Shown piece by piece: positions 41,946 through 50,714 of a stretch of 64,000 bases of DNA; position 1 is the first letter of the stretch; every line of letters starts with the position of its first letter. The notes below the pieces were generated by a model, which ran no database searches, was not told the DNA's origin, and saw only the letters and a list, made by a program, of their open reading frames with translations. Where the stretch lies: the NCBI GenBank assembly GCA_028716845.1, contig JAQUPF010000006.1, forward strand, positions 62,001-126,000. Direction: 5' to 3'. Made by a program: the position numbers and the translations under genes. Source of the stretch: a bacterium. GTDB lineage: Bacteria; Auribacterota; Tritonobacteria; UBA1439.

Positions 41946-43255
41946 CGCTTCCCTCTCTTCCCGATCTCCATCTTCGCCCGCTTGTAGTGCTGGACCTGCC
42001 CCCTGCTCGTCGTGCAGACGTAGGCGCAGGCGCCGCACTCCATGCAGTCGAGGACGCCGTACCGCTCGGCGATCTCCCACGCCCCGCGCTCGGCGGCCCG
42101 GCGGATGAGCGACGGGGAGAGCCCCATCGGGCAGACCGTCAGGCAGAGGCCGCAGCGGATGCACGGCCGCTCGGCGGGGATGCCGCGGGACGGCAGGGCG
42201 ATGATCCCCGAGGTCCCCTTCACGACCGGCACCTCGGCCGTCCACTGGGCGATGCCCATCATCGGCCCCCCCATGATGAGGAGCGCCGCGTCCGGGGCGA
42301 GGCCGCCGCACTGGGCGAGGAGGTCCGCGAAGGTCGTGCCGATCCGGACGAGGAGGTTGGCGGGCTCTCGGACGGACGGCCCCGAGACGGTCACGACGCG
42401 CTCGTAGAGCGGCTTGCCGAGCGCGCACGCCTCCCAGACCGCGACCGCGGTCCCCGCGTTCTGGACGACGACGCCCACGTCCGCGGGGAGGCCCCCGGAG
42501 GGGACCTCGCGCCCGAGGAGGGCGCGGATGAGCTGCTTCTCGGCGCCCTGGGGGTACTTCACCTCGACGAGGACCGCCTCGATCTCCGGAAACGCCCGCG
42601 CCGCCGCGGCGACCGCCTCCCGGGCTTCGCGCTTGTTCGACTCGATGCCGACGGTCGCGCGCGCCGCGCCGGTCGCGCGCATGAGGAGCCGCGCGCCGGC
42701 GACGACGTCGCCGGGGCGCTCCCGCATGAGCCGGTCGTCGGCGGTGAGGTACGGCTCGCACTCGGCGCCGTTGATGATGACGTGCCCGATCGTCCTCCCC
42801 GGTGGCGGCGACAGCTTGACGTGCGCGGGGAACTCGGCCCCCCCCAGCCCGACGATCCCGGCCTCCCTGATCCTCGCTATGATCTCCGACGGCGCCGCCC
42901 GGACCGGGTCGGGGATGCCGGTCCCCTCCCAGGCCTTCTCGTCCCTGCCGTCCCCCTCGATCTCCACCGCGGGCGCCGTGCCGCCGTAGGGAACGGGCGT
43001 CTCGCCGATCAGGGAGACGGCGCCCGATATGCTCGCGTGAACCGGCACCGCGCGCGCCCCCTCCCCCTCCGCGATCTTCTCGCCCGTCAGGACCCGCCGG
43101 CCCGGCTCGACGAGCGGCCGGAGGCGGGCCTTCCCGCCCCCGCCGAGCGGGATGATGACCCGGGCCGGCAACGCGGCGCGGCGGATGGGGAGATCGCGGG
43201 TGCGGTCCTTGCAGTCGGGCGGGTGCACCCCGCCCCGGAACGTCTTCAATCGCAT
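41942..43255 (-). CDS. rnfC: Rnf complex subunit C (NADH/flavin site)
   Basis: 437 residues. N-terminal FRGGVHPPDCK, the flavin/NADH domain (GLGGAEFPAHVKLSPP, INGAECEPYLTADDRLM) and two 4Fe-4S clusters, CIRCGLCLTVCPMGLSP and CMECGACAYVCTTSRGQV. RnfC is the NAD+-reducing peripheral subunit, homologous to the NuoF flavoprotein. GGAG lies eight bases before the start. First gene of the rnfCDGEAB set, one base after the SH3 protein stop. Confidence 0.96.
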   Translation of the reverse strand: MRLKTFRGGVHPPDCKDRTRDLPIRRAALPARVIIPLGGGGKARLRPLVEPGRRVLTGEKIAEGEGARAVPVHASISGAVSLIGETPVPYGGTAPAVEIEGDGRDEKAWEGTGIPDPVRAAPSEIIARIREAGIVGLGGAEFPAHVKLSPPPGRTIGHVIINGAECEPYLTADDRLMRERPGDVVAGARLLMRATGAARATVGIESNKREAREAVAAAARAFPEIEAVLVEVKYPQGAEKQLIRALLGREVPSGGLPADVGVVVQNAGTAVAVWEACALGKPLYERVVTVSGPSVREPANLLVRIGTTFADLLAQCGGLAPDAALLIMGGPMMGIAQWTAEVPVVKGTSGIIALPSRGIPAERPCIRCGLCLTVCPMGLSPSLIRRAAERGAWEIAERYGVLDCMECGACAYVCTTSRGQVQHYKRAKMEIGKRGKR

Positions 43256-43256
43256 G

Positions 43257-44060
43257 CTACTCCACCTCGAGCCGCCGCACGTCCACGATCGGCGTGCCCG
43301 CGGGGCTCCGGGCGACCTCGTATCCCCAGACGCGGACCCTGTCCCCCTCGAAATAGGCGATGTTGATCGTCTCGGAGACGATCAGGCACGCCGTCCGCCT
43401 GAAGAGCGTGCCCGCGACGAGCCGGTGGCGGACGCCGGGGACCCCGGCCTCGTCCGCCTTCCTGATCGTGCCCTCGAAGACGCGGGGGGGCGGCCTCCGT
43501 TCGGCCGGCGGCGATGCCGGCGGCCCGGGCCGCTCCTCCTCCCCTGCGGCCGCCGGCTTCCCGGGCGCCGTTTCGCGGGGGTGGAGCTCGATCAGCTCGG
43601 CGCTCACCCAGCAGGCCGCGCTCGAGGGCGCCCGTATCCTGGTCCAGTCAACACCCTCCTCGACGACCTCGACCCGGTCGCCCCGCGAGAGCGCGCCGAC
43701 GACGTTCGCCTTGAGCGCGGGCTTCGCCCTGACGTTGAGCCGCCCGCAGATCACCGCGCCGTCCGCGACGTAGCGGCTCGCCACCCAGAGCGGCACATCG
43801 GCCGGGGGGACGATCCCGAACCAGCCGCCCTCGAGGCCGGTGACGGTCACCCGCTCGCCCCGCTCGAGCGTCGCCACGATTTCGTAGTTCAGGCTCCTCC
43901 CGGCGCGCACGTTCGCCCGGTCTGCGACGACCTCGCCCGCGCACGGGAACTTCAGCCGTTCCGCGGTCGTCGCGGCGGCGACGAGGCACAGGGCGGCCGC
44001 GCACGCACTCCCCGCGTCGCGCGCGAATCCCCGGCCGTCACCTCTCGAACATCTTTTCAA
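43257..44060 (-). CDS. Exported protein with two bacterial SH3 domains
   Basis: 267 residues if the TTG at 44060 is used, with GGGAG four to five bases upstream; the start overlaps the pseudouridine synthase gene by 23 bp. Hydrophobic signal GSACAAALCLVAAATTA. Two SH3b domains: GEVVADRANVRAGRSLNYEIV and AVICGRLNVRAKPALKANVV, each with the RLNVR-type strand, then a Pro-rich linker and a beta-rich C-terminal domain. SH3b domains usually bind peptidoglycan peptides. Its place directly ahead of rnfC is unusual. Confidence 0.82.
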   Translation of the reverse strand: MKRCSRGDGRGFARDAGSACAAALCLVAAATTAERLKFPCAGEVVADRANVRAGRSLNYEIVATLERGERVTVTGLEGGWFGIVPPADVPLWVASRYVADGAVICGRLNVRAKPALKANVVGALSRGDRVEVVEEGVDWTRIRAPSSAACWVSAELIELHPRETAPGKPAAAGEEERPGPPASPPAERRPPPRVFEGTIRKADEAGVPGVRHRLVAGTLFRRTACLIVSETINIAYFEGDRVRVWGYEVARSPAGTPIVDVRRLEVE

Positions 44061-44748
44061 GGTGCTCCCTCGACACGACGCGGAACGACCCGGGCGGGAG
44101 GCCGCCGAGGCGCAGCCCGCCGATCGCCGTCCGCCGCAGCGCCAGGACGGGGCAGCCGACGGCGGCGAACATCCGCTTGAGCTGCCGCTTGCGCCCCTCC
44201 CTGATCCTGACCGTCACCGTTCCGCCGCCGGCGGCGGCTCGCGCCTCGACGACGCGGGCGGGCAACGTCATCCGCCCGTCGATCGGGATCCCCCGCTCGA
44301 TCCGCGCCCTCGCGGCGGCGGCCAGCGGCGCGGCCGTCCGCAGGATGTAGGTCTTCCACACCTCGCCGCGCGGGTGCGCGACGCGCTCGGCGAAGGCGCC
44401 GTCGTTCGTGAGGACGATGAGCCCCTCGGCGTCGAAGTCAAGGCGCCCGACCGTGAAGAGGCGCTGGGGCACCTCCGCGAGGAGGCCGTACACCGTCGGC
44501 CGCCGGCGCGGATCGCGCCGCGTGCAGAGGACGCCGCGCGGCTTGTTGAGGACCACGTAGACCTTCTCCTCGGCGCCGATCCGCCTCCCGTCGAGCGTGA
44601 TCACGTCGGCCGCCGGGTCGGCGGCGCTGCCGAGCGCCGTCACCGTCAGGCCGTTGACCCGCACGCGCCCGGCGCGTATGAGGGCCTCGCACGACCGCCT
44701 CGACCCGGCGCCGGCCGCCGCCAGGATCTTCTGGAGCCGCTGCCTCAC
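44038..44748 (-). CDS. rRNA pseudouridine synthase, RsuA/RluB/RluE/RluF family
   Basis: 236 residues. An N-terminal S4 RNA-binding domain (LQKILAAAGAGSRRSCEALIRAGRVRVNG), then the synthase domain with VLNKPRGVLCT, catalytic Asp in GRLDFDAEGLIVLTNDG, and RIREGRKRQLKRMFAAVG near the end. Isomerises uridine in rRNA; the S4 fusion and the GRLD motif place it with RluB/RsuA, but which position is modified cannot be told. In one run with the small basic protein and rnf genes. Confidence 0.93.
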   Translation of the reverse strand: MRQRLQKILAAAGAGSRRSCEALIRAGRVRVNGLTVTALGSAADPAADVITLDGRRIGAEEKVYVVLNKPRGVLCTRRDPRRRPTVYGLLAEVPQRLFTVGRLDFDAEGLIVLTNDGAFAERVAHPRGEVWKTYILRTAAPLAAAARARIERGIPIDGRMTLPARVVEARAAAGGGTVTVRIREGRKRQLKRMFAAVGCPVLALRRTAIGGLRLGGLPPGSFRVVSREHLEKMFER

Positions 44749-44782
44749 CCGGACCGCCCCCCCGCGCGACGCGGCGGCGACC

Positions 44783-44935
44783 TCAGTCCACCCGCGTCTT
44801 CGGCAGGCCGAGGACCCTGTCGCCCTCCTTCCACTTCCCCGCCTTCTTCAGGGTGTCGATCCGCTCGAAGCGCTTGAGGACGTTCCGCTTCGTCTTGATC
44901 TTCCCGCTCCCGCCGAAACTCGAGTGCCTGCTCAT
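44783..44935 (-). CDS. Small basic protein of PVC-type bacteria
   Basis: Not in the ORF track because it is only 50 residues. The frame begins MSRHSSFGGSGKIKTK and continues with RNVLKRFERIDTLKKAGKWK, then EGDRVLGLPKTRVD and a stop. I recognise the N-V-L-K-R-F-E-R-I and W-x-E-G-D-x-V-x-G-L-P-K blocks of the small basic protein family of Chlamydiae, Verrucomicrobia and relatives (I recall TIGR04137). AGGAGG nine bases upstream supports expression. Very basic, so RNA or ribosome association is likely, but function is unknown. Its 34-bp gaps to both neighbours place it within the operon. Confidence 0.82.
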   Translation of the reverse strand: MSRHSSFGGSGKIKTKRNVLKRFERIDTLKKAGKWKEGDRVLGLPKTRVD

Positions 44936-44969
44936 CGTCCAGCACCTCCTCCCTGCCGCCGCGCCCGCC

Positions 44970-45950
44970 TCAGGGGCCGAGCAGGGCCGCGAAATGGCAC
45001 GCGGAACGCCTGCCGGGCTCGACCTCGTCGAGGCGGGGCTCCTTCTCGACGCACACCTCCCGCCGCATCAGGCAGCGCGGGTGGAACCGGCAGCCCGGCG
45101 GGTATCGCAGCGGGTCCGGCACGCTCCCGCTGATCGCCTCGAGCCGGCCGCGCCGCTCCCCCAGCCGCGGCATCGAGCGGAGGAGGGCGCGCGTGTACGG
45201 GTGGCGCGGGGCGTCGAGGAGCCCGCCGGCGGGCCCCTCCTCGACGATCCTCCCCGCGTACATAACCGCCACCCGGCCCGCGATCCTCGAGACCACGCCG
45301 AGGTCGTGGCTGATGAGGAGGAGCGCCATCCCGCTGTCCCGCTGCACCTCCTCCAGGAGCGCGAGAATCTGCGCCTGGATCGTCACGTCGAGCGCCGTCG
45401 TCGGCTCGTCCGCGATGAGGAGCCGCGGCCGGCAGGAGAGCCCCATCGCGATCATCACGCGCTGCTGCATCCCCCCCGAGAGCTGGTGCGGGTACTCCCG
45501 CAGGCACTCGCCGGGCACGGGGATGTGAACGCGCGCGAGGGCGTCGCGCGCCTCCCGCATCGCCGCGGCGCGCCCGATCCCCCTGTGGAGCATGATCGCC
45601 TCGGCGAGCTGCCGCCCGACGGTCAGCACGGGCGTGAGCGAGGCGAACGGGTCCTGGAAGACCATCGCGATCTCGCCGCCCCTGATCCGCCGCATCTCCC
45701 GCTCCGTGAGGCCGAGGAGATCCGTCCCCCTCCACCGCACGCGGCCCCCGGCGATCGTCCCCTCGCGGGGGCCGATGAGGCGCATGATCGCGAGCGCCGT
45801 CGCGCTCTTCCCGCACGCGCTCTCGCCGACGAGGCCGAGCGTCTCCCCCTCGTCGAGCCGCAGCGACACGCCGTCCACCGCCCTGACGATGCCGTCGTCG
45901 GAATGGTAGACGGCGACGAGATCCTCGACCTCGAGCAGGGTACCCCCCAT
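44970..45950 (-). CDS. Oligopeptide/dipeptide ABC transporter ATPase (OppD/DppD type)
   Basis: 326 residues. Walker A GESACGKSATALA, Q-loop VFQDPFASLTPV, signature QLSGGMQQRVMIAM, Walker B LLIADEPTTALD, switch His in ISHDLGVVSRIA. The C-terminus has the Opp/Dpp extension with cysteines binding an iron-sulfur cluster: PPGCRFHPRCLMRREVC...RSACHF. It drives peptide uptake with partner permeases and OppF, none of which are adjacent, so it is an orphan component here. Confidence 0.92.
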   Translation of the reverse strand: MGGTLLEVEDLVAVYHSDDGIVRAVDGVSLRLDEGETLGLVGESACGKSATALAIMRLIGPREGTIAGGRVRWRGTDLLGLTEREMRRIRGGEIAMVFQDPFASLTPVLTVGRQLAEAIMLHRGIGRAAAMREARDALARVHIPVPGECLREYPHQLSGGMQQRVMIAMGLSCRPRLLIADEPTTALDVTIQAQILALLEEVQRDSGMALLLISHDLGVVSRIAGRVAVMYAGRIVEEGPAGGLLDAPRHPYTRALLRSMPRLGERRGRLEAISGSVPDPLRYPPGCRFHPRCLMRREVCVEKEPRLDEVEPGRRSACHFAALLGP

Positions 45951-45981
45951 GCGCGCCCCTCCCGCGGCGGCCCCGGACGGA

Positions 45982-46013
45982 AAATATCCACCGCCCGCCC
46001 CCCGACGGTGGAT
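45982..46013 (-). terminator. Probable intrinsic terminator after secG
   Basis: On the minus strand ATCCACCG and CGGTGGAT form an 8-bp stem around a 12-base loop, followed by ATTTTCC. It lies 17-48 bp after the secG stop and upstream of oppD, so the glycolytic operon may end here. The T-run is short. Confidence 0.5.
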
Positions 46014-46029
46014 CGGCTGCCCGGCGGCG

Positions 46030-46380
46030 CTACCCGGCGTCGCCGCCGGCCTCTCCCGCCGCCCCGGCGGGCGCCTCGGGTGCCGGCGGGACCGCCGCCG
46101 CGGCGGGGGCGGCCTCCTCGCCGACGGCCCCGACGATGGATCTCCCGCCCGCCGGGCGCAGCCGCGTGAAGAGGAGGCAGGAGACGATGAACGTCACGGC
46201 CAGGACGATCGTCACCTTCCCCAGGACGTCGCCGGCGCGGGCGCCGAATATCGTCTGCCCGCCCCCGCCGAGCCCGAACGCGCCGGAGAGCCCCGCGTCC
46301 TTGCCCGACTGGAGGAGAACGGCGACGATGAGGAGAACGCAGCTTGTGACATGGACCGCCACGACCAGCATGAACAGCAT
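46030..46380 (-). CDS. secG: Preprotein translocase subunit SecG
   Basis: 116 residues. Two membrane helices (VVAVHVTSCVLLIVAVLLQ and VTIVLAVTFIVSCLLF) joined by the conserved loop QSGKDAGLSGAFGLGGGGQTIFGARAGDVL. The Ala/Pro/Glu C-terminal tail is low complexity. AGGAGG five bases before the ATG. SecG stimulates SecYE-dependent export. It follows tpiA by ten bases, a neighbourhood seen in many bacteria. Confidence 0.94.
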   Translation of the reverse strand: MLFMLVVAVHVTSCVLLIVAVLLQSGKDAGLSGAFGLGGGGQTIFGARAGDVLGKVTIVLAVTFIVSCLLFTRLRPAGGRSIVGAVGEEAAPAAAAVPPAPEAPAGAAGEAGGDAG

Positions 46381-46390
46381 TGATGCCTCC

Positions 46391-47146
46391 TCAGGTATAA
46401 TACCGCACGATGCGGCAGAACGAAGCCGCGTCGAGGCTCGCCCCGCCCACGAGCGCGCCGTCGATGCCGTCCTCCCGCATGATCCCCTTGATGGTGTCCG
46501 CCGTCACGCTCCCGCCGTAGATGACGCGGAGCGCGTCCGCCGCCCCCTGGCCGTGGCGCTCCCGCGCCCACATCCTGATGAGGGCGTGCACGGCGGCGGC
46601 CTGCGCCGACGTCGCGGTCCTGCCGGTGCCGATCGCCCAGACCGGCTCGTAGGCGATGACGCACGCCCGGAGGACCCCCTCGTCCCGCGCGGCGAAGCAG
46701 CCGTCGAGCTGCTTCCGGATGATCTCGTCGGTCACGCCCTGCTCCCGCTTCTCGAGCGTCTCGCCGACGCAGACGATCGGCGTGAGCCCCTCGGCGAGCG
46801 CCGCCGCGATCTTCCTCCCCACGGTCTCGTTCGTCTCGCCGAAGGACCGCCGGCGCTCGGAGTGGCCGAGGATGACGAAGGCGCACCCGGCATCCCTGAG
46901 CATCCGGGGGCTCACGGCGCCCGTGTAGGCGCCCTCCGTCTCCCAGTAGCAGTCCTGCGCGCCGAGCCGGATGACGCTCCCCTCGAGCATCTCGCCGACC
47001 GCTCCGAGGGCGGTGAACGGGGGGCAGACGACGATCTCGGTCTTCCGCTCGTCGTACAGCTCGCGCTTGAGGGCCGCCACCAGCTCGATGGCCTCCCCCA
47101 CCGTCTTGTGCATCTTCCAGTTGCCGGCGATGAGCGGCCGCCTCAT
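46391..47146 (-). CDS. tpiA: Triosephosphate isomerase
   Basis: 251 residues from the ATG at 47146 ([15 protein letters not shown]); the ORF-track GTG three codons earlier is less likely. Catalytic Lys in GNWKMHK, His in ILGHSERR, Glu in [14 protein letters not shown] and loop 6/7 [12 protein letters not shown]. Interconverts glyceraldehyde-3-P and DHAP. Part of gap-pgk-tpiA-secG. A 149-bp gap with CACAGAG-type repeat DNA separates it from pgk. Confidence 0.96.
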   Translation of the reverse strand: MRRPLIAGNWKMHKTVGEAIELVAALKRELYDERKTEIVVCPPFTALGAVGEMLEGSVIRLGAQDCYWETEGAYTGAVSPRMLRDAGCAFVILGHSERRRSFGETNETVGRKIAAALAEGLTPIVCVGETLEKREQGVTDEIIRKQLDGCFAARDEGVLRACVIAYEPVWAIGTGRTATSAQAAAVHALIRMWARERHGQGAADALRVIYGGSVTADTIKGIMREDGIDGALVGGASLDAASFCRIVRYYT

Positions 47147-47165
47147 GCGATCCACCGGACCGTTT

Positions 47166-47295
47166 CAGCCGCGGAGATCACAGAGACCGCAGAGGGGATG
47201 GACCGCCGCGGATATTCGGCATTCCGCGACACCCGACCGCGCGCTTTTCCGTTTTCCCTCCGCTGCATCTCCATGCCCCCCGTGTACTCCGTGGC
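47166..47295. repeat. CACAGAG/CGCGGAT-type repeat between pgk and tpiA
   Basis: GCGGAGATCACAGAGACCGCAGAGG followed by GCCGCGGATATTC, then near the pgk stop CCGTGTACTCCGTGGCTCA. Same word family as 58673-58693 and 60521-60660. It interrupts an otherwise tight operon. Confidence 0.6.
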
Positions 47296-48489
47296 TCAAC
47301 ATTCCTTGTCGGTCAGGGCGGCGATGCCGGGGAGCGTCTTCCCCTCGATGAACTCGAGCGAGGCCCCGCCCCCCGTGGAAACGTGCGTCACCTTCTCCTC
47401 GAGGCCGAACGTCCGCAGGGCGGCGATCGAGTCGCCGCCGCCGACGACGCTCACGACGCCGGGGCGGGCGACCGCCCGGGCGATCTCCTCGGTCCCGCTC
47501 GCGAAATCTTCGATCTCGAAGACGCCCATCGGGCCGTTCCAGAAGACCGTCTTCGACGATCCGATCCGCTCCCCGTAGAGCGCGACGGTCGCCGGCCCGA
47601 TGTCGACGCCGATCCAGCCGTCCCCGATCCCCTCCCCGTCGAAGAGGCGCGTCTCGCTCCCCGCCTCCACCGCGCGGGCGGCGAGGTGATCCACGGGCAG
47701 GAGGAGGGCCTTCCCCGCGCGCGCCGCCTTCCCGAGGAGCGCGGCGGCGACGCCCTCGAGGTCCGGCTCGACGAGGGAGCCGCCGACCGGCACCCCCTTC
47801 GCGCGGAGGAGGGTGTAGCTCATGGCGCCGCCGATCATGACGCAGTCGGCGCGGTCGAGGAGGCGCTCGATGACGGCGATCTTCGTGGAGATCTTCGCGC
47901 CGCCGAGGACGGCCGCGAACGGCCGCTCGGGGCTCGAGAGGATCCCCCCCAGCCGCTCGATCTCCTTCTCCATGAGGAAGCCGGCGGCCGCCTGCGCGAC
48001 GTGGTGCGTGACGCCCTCGACGGACGCGTGGGCGCGGTGGGCGGTGCCGAAGGCGTCGTTCACGTACAGGTCGCCGAGCGACGCGAGCCCGCGGCTGAAG
48101 CCGGGGTCGTTCTCCTCCTCCTCCGGGTGGAACCGGAGGTTCTCGAGCATGACGACCTGGCCCGGCTGCATCCGCGCGACGATCCCGCGCACCTCCTCGC
48201 CGACGCAGTCGCCGCACTGGCGGACCGGCCGGTCAATGAGCGATCCGAGGCGCGCCGAGACGGGGGCGAGGCTCATCGAGGGGACCGGCTTCCCCTTCGG
48301 CCTGCCGAGGTGCGACATGAGGATGAGCATCCCGCCGCGGTCGATGACGTAACGGATCGACGGGATCGAGGCGAGGATCCTGCCGTCGTCCGACACGTTC
48401 CCGTGCGGATCGAGCGGCACGTTGAAATCGACGCGCATGAGGACCCGCTTCCCCCGCACGTCCAGGTCCCCGATGGAGAGCTTGCGCAT
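47296..48489 (-). CDS. pgk: Phosphoglycerate kinase
   Basis: 397 residues from the ATG at 48489 (MRKLSIGDLDVRGKRVL); the ORF track extends into the gap frame. Signature VRGKRVLMRVDFNVPLD, substrate loop ILMSHLGRPKG, hinge VLGGAKISTKIAVI, and the nucleotide site VFWNGPMGVFEIEDFASGT followed by VVGGGDSIAAL. Makes ATP from 1,3-bisphosphoglycerate. 29 bp from gap. Confidence 0.96.
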   Translation of the reverse strand: MRKLSIGDLDVRGKRVLMRVDFNVPLDPHGNVSDDGRILASIPSIRYVIDRGGMLILMSHLGRPKGKPVPSMSLAPVSARLGSLIDRPVRQCGDCVGEEVRGIVARMQPGQVVMLENLRFHPEEEENDPGFSRGLASLGDLYVNDAFGTAHRAHASVEGVTHHVAQAAAGFLMEKEIERLGGILSSPERPFAAVLGGAKISTKIAVIERLLDRADCVMIGGAMSYTLLRAKGVPVGGSLVEPDLEGVAAALLGKAARAGKALLLPVDHLAARAVEAGSETRLFDGEGIGDGWIGVDIGPATVALYGERIGSSKTVFWNGPMGVFEIEDFASGTEEIARAVARPGVVSVVGGGDSIAALRTFGLEEKVTHVSTGGGASLEFIEGKTLPGIAALTDKEC

Positions 48490-48518
48490 GGGACGTCCCC
48501 CCGAGGGCTGCGCGGCGG

Positions 48519-49529
48519 TCACCGCCTCCCCGCGAGCAGGGCGAGCAGGTCCACGCAGCGGCAGGAGTATCCCCACTCGTTGTCGTACCAGCCGATCACC
48601 TTGACCATCCGGTCGCCCATCGTCATCGTGCAGAGCGAGTCGAAGATGCAGGAGGCCGGGTTGCCGTTGAAATCGACCGACACGAGCGGCTCCTCGCAGT
48701 ACTCGATGATGCCCCTGAGCGGCCCCTCCGCCGCCGCCTTCATCGCGGCGTTGACCGACTCGACCGACACCGGCCGCGCCGTGACCGCGACGAAATCGGT
48801 GACCGAGACGTTGGGAGTGGGAACGCGCATCGCCATCCCGTCGAGCCTCCCCTTCAGCTCCGGGATGACCTTGCTCACCGCGACCGCGGCGCCCGTCGTC
48901 GTCGGGATCATGCTCACGGCGGCCGCGCGCGCGCGCCGGAGATCCTTGTGCGGGAGGTCGAGGATCCGCTGGTCGTTCGTGTAGGAGTGGATGGTCGTCA
49001 TGAGGCCGTGCTCGACGCCGAACGCCTCGTGGAGCACCTTGACGAGGGGGGCGAGGCAGTTCGTCGTGCACGACGCGTTCGAGACGAAGCGGTGCTCGGG
49101 CCTGATGGTCCCCTCGTTGACGCCCATGACCACCGTCGCGTCGATCTCGCCCTTCGCGGGGACGGTCAGGAGCACCTTCCCCGCCCCCGCGTCGATATGC
49201 CGCTGGAGCTGCTCCTTCTTCCGGAACACGCCCGAGGACTCGAGGACGATCTCGACGCCGAGCTCCCTCCAGGGCAGCGCCGCCGGGTCCTTCTCGGAGA
49301 GAACCCTGATCGGGCGCCCGTTGATCACGAGGGAGTCCCCGCGCGTCTCGACGCTCCCCTCGAAGCGCCGGTGGACCGAGTCGTGCCTGAAGAGGTGGGC
49401 GAGCGTGCCGGCGTCCGTCAGGTCGTTCACCGCCGCCACGACGAGACCCTCGTTCCCCTTCCGCTGCAGGATCCTGCAGACCTGCCGGCCGATGCGGCCG
49501 AAGCCGTTGATGCCTATCTTCACCGCCAT
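48519..49529 (-). CDS. gap: Glyceraldehyde-3-phosphate dehydrogenase, type I
   Basis: 336 residues with AGGAGG just upstream. NAD-binding GINGFGRIGRQVCRIL, catalytic Cys in SNASCTTNCLAPLVK, His in TTIHSYTNDQRILD, and the C-terminal WYDNEWGYSCRCVDL. Residue after the first strand loop is Asn-Asp (VNDLTD), as in NAD-dependent enzymes. First protein gene of the glycolytic operon and 105 bp downstream of tRNA-Leu. Confidence 0.96.
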   Translation of the reverse strand: MAVKIGINGFGRIGRQVCRILQRKGNEGLVVAAVNDLTDAGTLAHLFRHDSVHRRFEGSVETRGDSLVINGRPIRVLSEKDPAALPWRELGVEIVLESSGVFRKKEQLQRHIDAGAGKVLLTVPAKGEIDATVVMGVNEGTIRPEHRFVSNASCTTNCLAPLVKVLHEAFGVEHGLMTTIHSYTNDQRILDLPHKDLRRARAAAVSMIPTTTGAAVAVSKVIPELKGRLDGMAMRVPTPNVSVTDFVAVTARPVSVESVNAAMKAAAEGPLRGIIEYCEEPLVSVDFNGNPASCIFDSLCTMTMGDRMVKVIGWYDNEWGYSCRCVDLLALLAGRR

Positions 49530-49560
49530 ATGATCCTCCTCATATCTCCCCTGAAGCCAT

Positions 49561-49628
49561 CAACGATAAACGATACAAGTGAACGGCTGCCTTCCCCCGA
49601 GAAACGATACACGAGAAACGATCAACTG
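49561..49628. repeat. ACGATAAACGAG-type repeat after tRNA-Leu
   Basis: Contains AACGATAAACGATAC, GAGAAACGATACACGAGAAA and CGATCAAC. Word-for-word similar to 52321-52351. The CGATCAAC edge is eight bases from the CCA end of tRNA-Leu, the same distance as at tRNA-Thr. Confidence 0.75.
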
Positions 49629-49634
49629 TTTTTA

Positions 49635-49724
49635 TGGTGCGGAAGGGGGGATTTGAACCCCCATGGCCCATTTAAGGCCACAAGGCCCTCAACCTTGCGT
49701 GTCTGCCAGTTCCACCACTTCCGC
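49635..49724 (-). tRNA. tRNA-Leu (anticodon GAG)
   Basis: The minus strand folds as a class II tRNA: acceptor GCGGAAG, D-arm TGGCAGAC, anticodon stem CAAGG/CCTTG with loop TTGAGGG (anticodon GAG), a long variable arm, T-arm GGGGG-TTCAAAT-CCCCC and encoded CCA. The long variable arm confirms leucine class. It lies directly upstream of gap. Confidence 0.95.
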
Positions 49725-49852
49725 ACCGGTTCGACGGGACGCGCCGGATACGCGGACGCGCCGCAAGGAGGGCGTCATTATACCCTCCCCGCCCGCCGGA
49801 ACGCCATTACAAAAATCGGCGCCCCCCCATTCCGCGAGACAATGCACCACCC

Positions 49853-49900
49853 ACCACGGATCCGCGAGGATCCGTGATAATCCGTTTCAATCCGCGGTCG
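49853..49900. repeat. ATCCGTG-type dispersed repeat, copy 4
   Basis: CACCACGGATCCGCGAGGATCC, then GTGATAATCCGTTTCAATCCGCGG. Lies between tRNA-Leu and the 3' end of the amidase gene; the rest of that 290-bp gap shows nothing else. Confidence 0.7.
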
Positions 49901-50016
49901 ATTTGTTGTTCTTCCTTCGACCCCGTGCTTTCAACCACCGGCTGCAGGCGGGCCCGCGGAAATCCGCGGCGGCAAAGGCATGGATCCGACGTTCGCGGGG
50001 GAAGGATCGGGGCGGA

Positions 50017-50568
50017 TCAGGACTGCTTCCCGATCTGCCGCCTGAACTCCGCCATCGGGAAGTTCTTGCCGGGGCAGACGGTCCGCTCGCCGTCGAAATC
50101 CTTGTGCCCCTTGACGCAGCCCGGCGGGATGCCGTAGGTCGAGCAGAGGCGGTTGACGAGCTTCTCGAGCGACTTCATCTGCGCCCTCGTGGGCGACGTG
50201 CGGTTGAAGTTGCCGACGAGGCAGATGCCGATCCCGCTCTCGTTCAGCCACTTCTGCCGGACGTGCCCCCCCGCGAGCTGCTCCTCCCATCGCCGTCCGA
50301 CCTCCACCTCGCCGTCCCGCCGGCCGGCCGTCCCGTTGTTGATGACGAAATGGTACGCGAGGCCGTTCGCCATCCGCTTCGTGTTCTTGTGGTATTTGTC
50401 CATGAGGCGGGCGTTCCCCTGGCGGGTGGCGCTGTGGTGGATGACGATGTATCTCCAGCGGGCATTGCGCTTGGAGCGCGCCGAATCGGCGCCGCGCGGG
50501 GGAATGACGGCGGCGGCGACTCCGGCGAGGAGAAGAACGGCACAACGGGAACTGACGGAAGACCGCAT
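50017..50568 (-). CDS. N-acetylmuramoyl-L-alanine amidase-like (PGRP/amidase_2)
   Basis: 183 residues with an N-terminal export signal (CAVLLLAGVAAAVIPP). Zinc amidase fold: IVIHHSATRQG (first His), AYHFVINNG (Tyr), GICLVGNFN, and GHKDFDGERTVCPGKNFP carrying the second His and the Cys ligand, as in T7 lysozyme-type enzymes. Cleaves the lactyl-peptide bond in peptidoglycan. The domain nearly fills the protein, with no cell-wall-binding repeats. Divergent from rpoN. Confidence 0.9.
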   Translation of the reverse strand: MRSSVSSRCAVLLLAGVAAAVIPPRGADSARSKRNARWRYIVIHHSATRQGNARLMDKYHKNTKRMANGLAYHFVINNGTAGRRDGEVEVGRRWEEQLAGGHVRQKWLNESGIGICLVGNFNRTSPTRAQMKSLEKLVNRLCSTYGIPPGCVKGHKDFDGERTVCPGKNFPMAEFRRQIGKQS

Positions 50569-50714
50569 CTAACCGGTTGTCTGGATGATGCCCTCCCCAA
50601 CCCTAGCGTGCACGTACCATAGCATTCTCGGAGGGGGTGCGCAAACCTTTTTTCCGCCGCCGGCCATTGACGGCGCCCGCGGAACGTTCTATGCTGTGCG
50701 CGGGGGAGAGAGCC

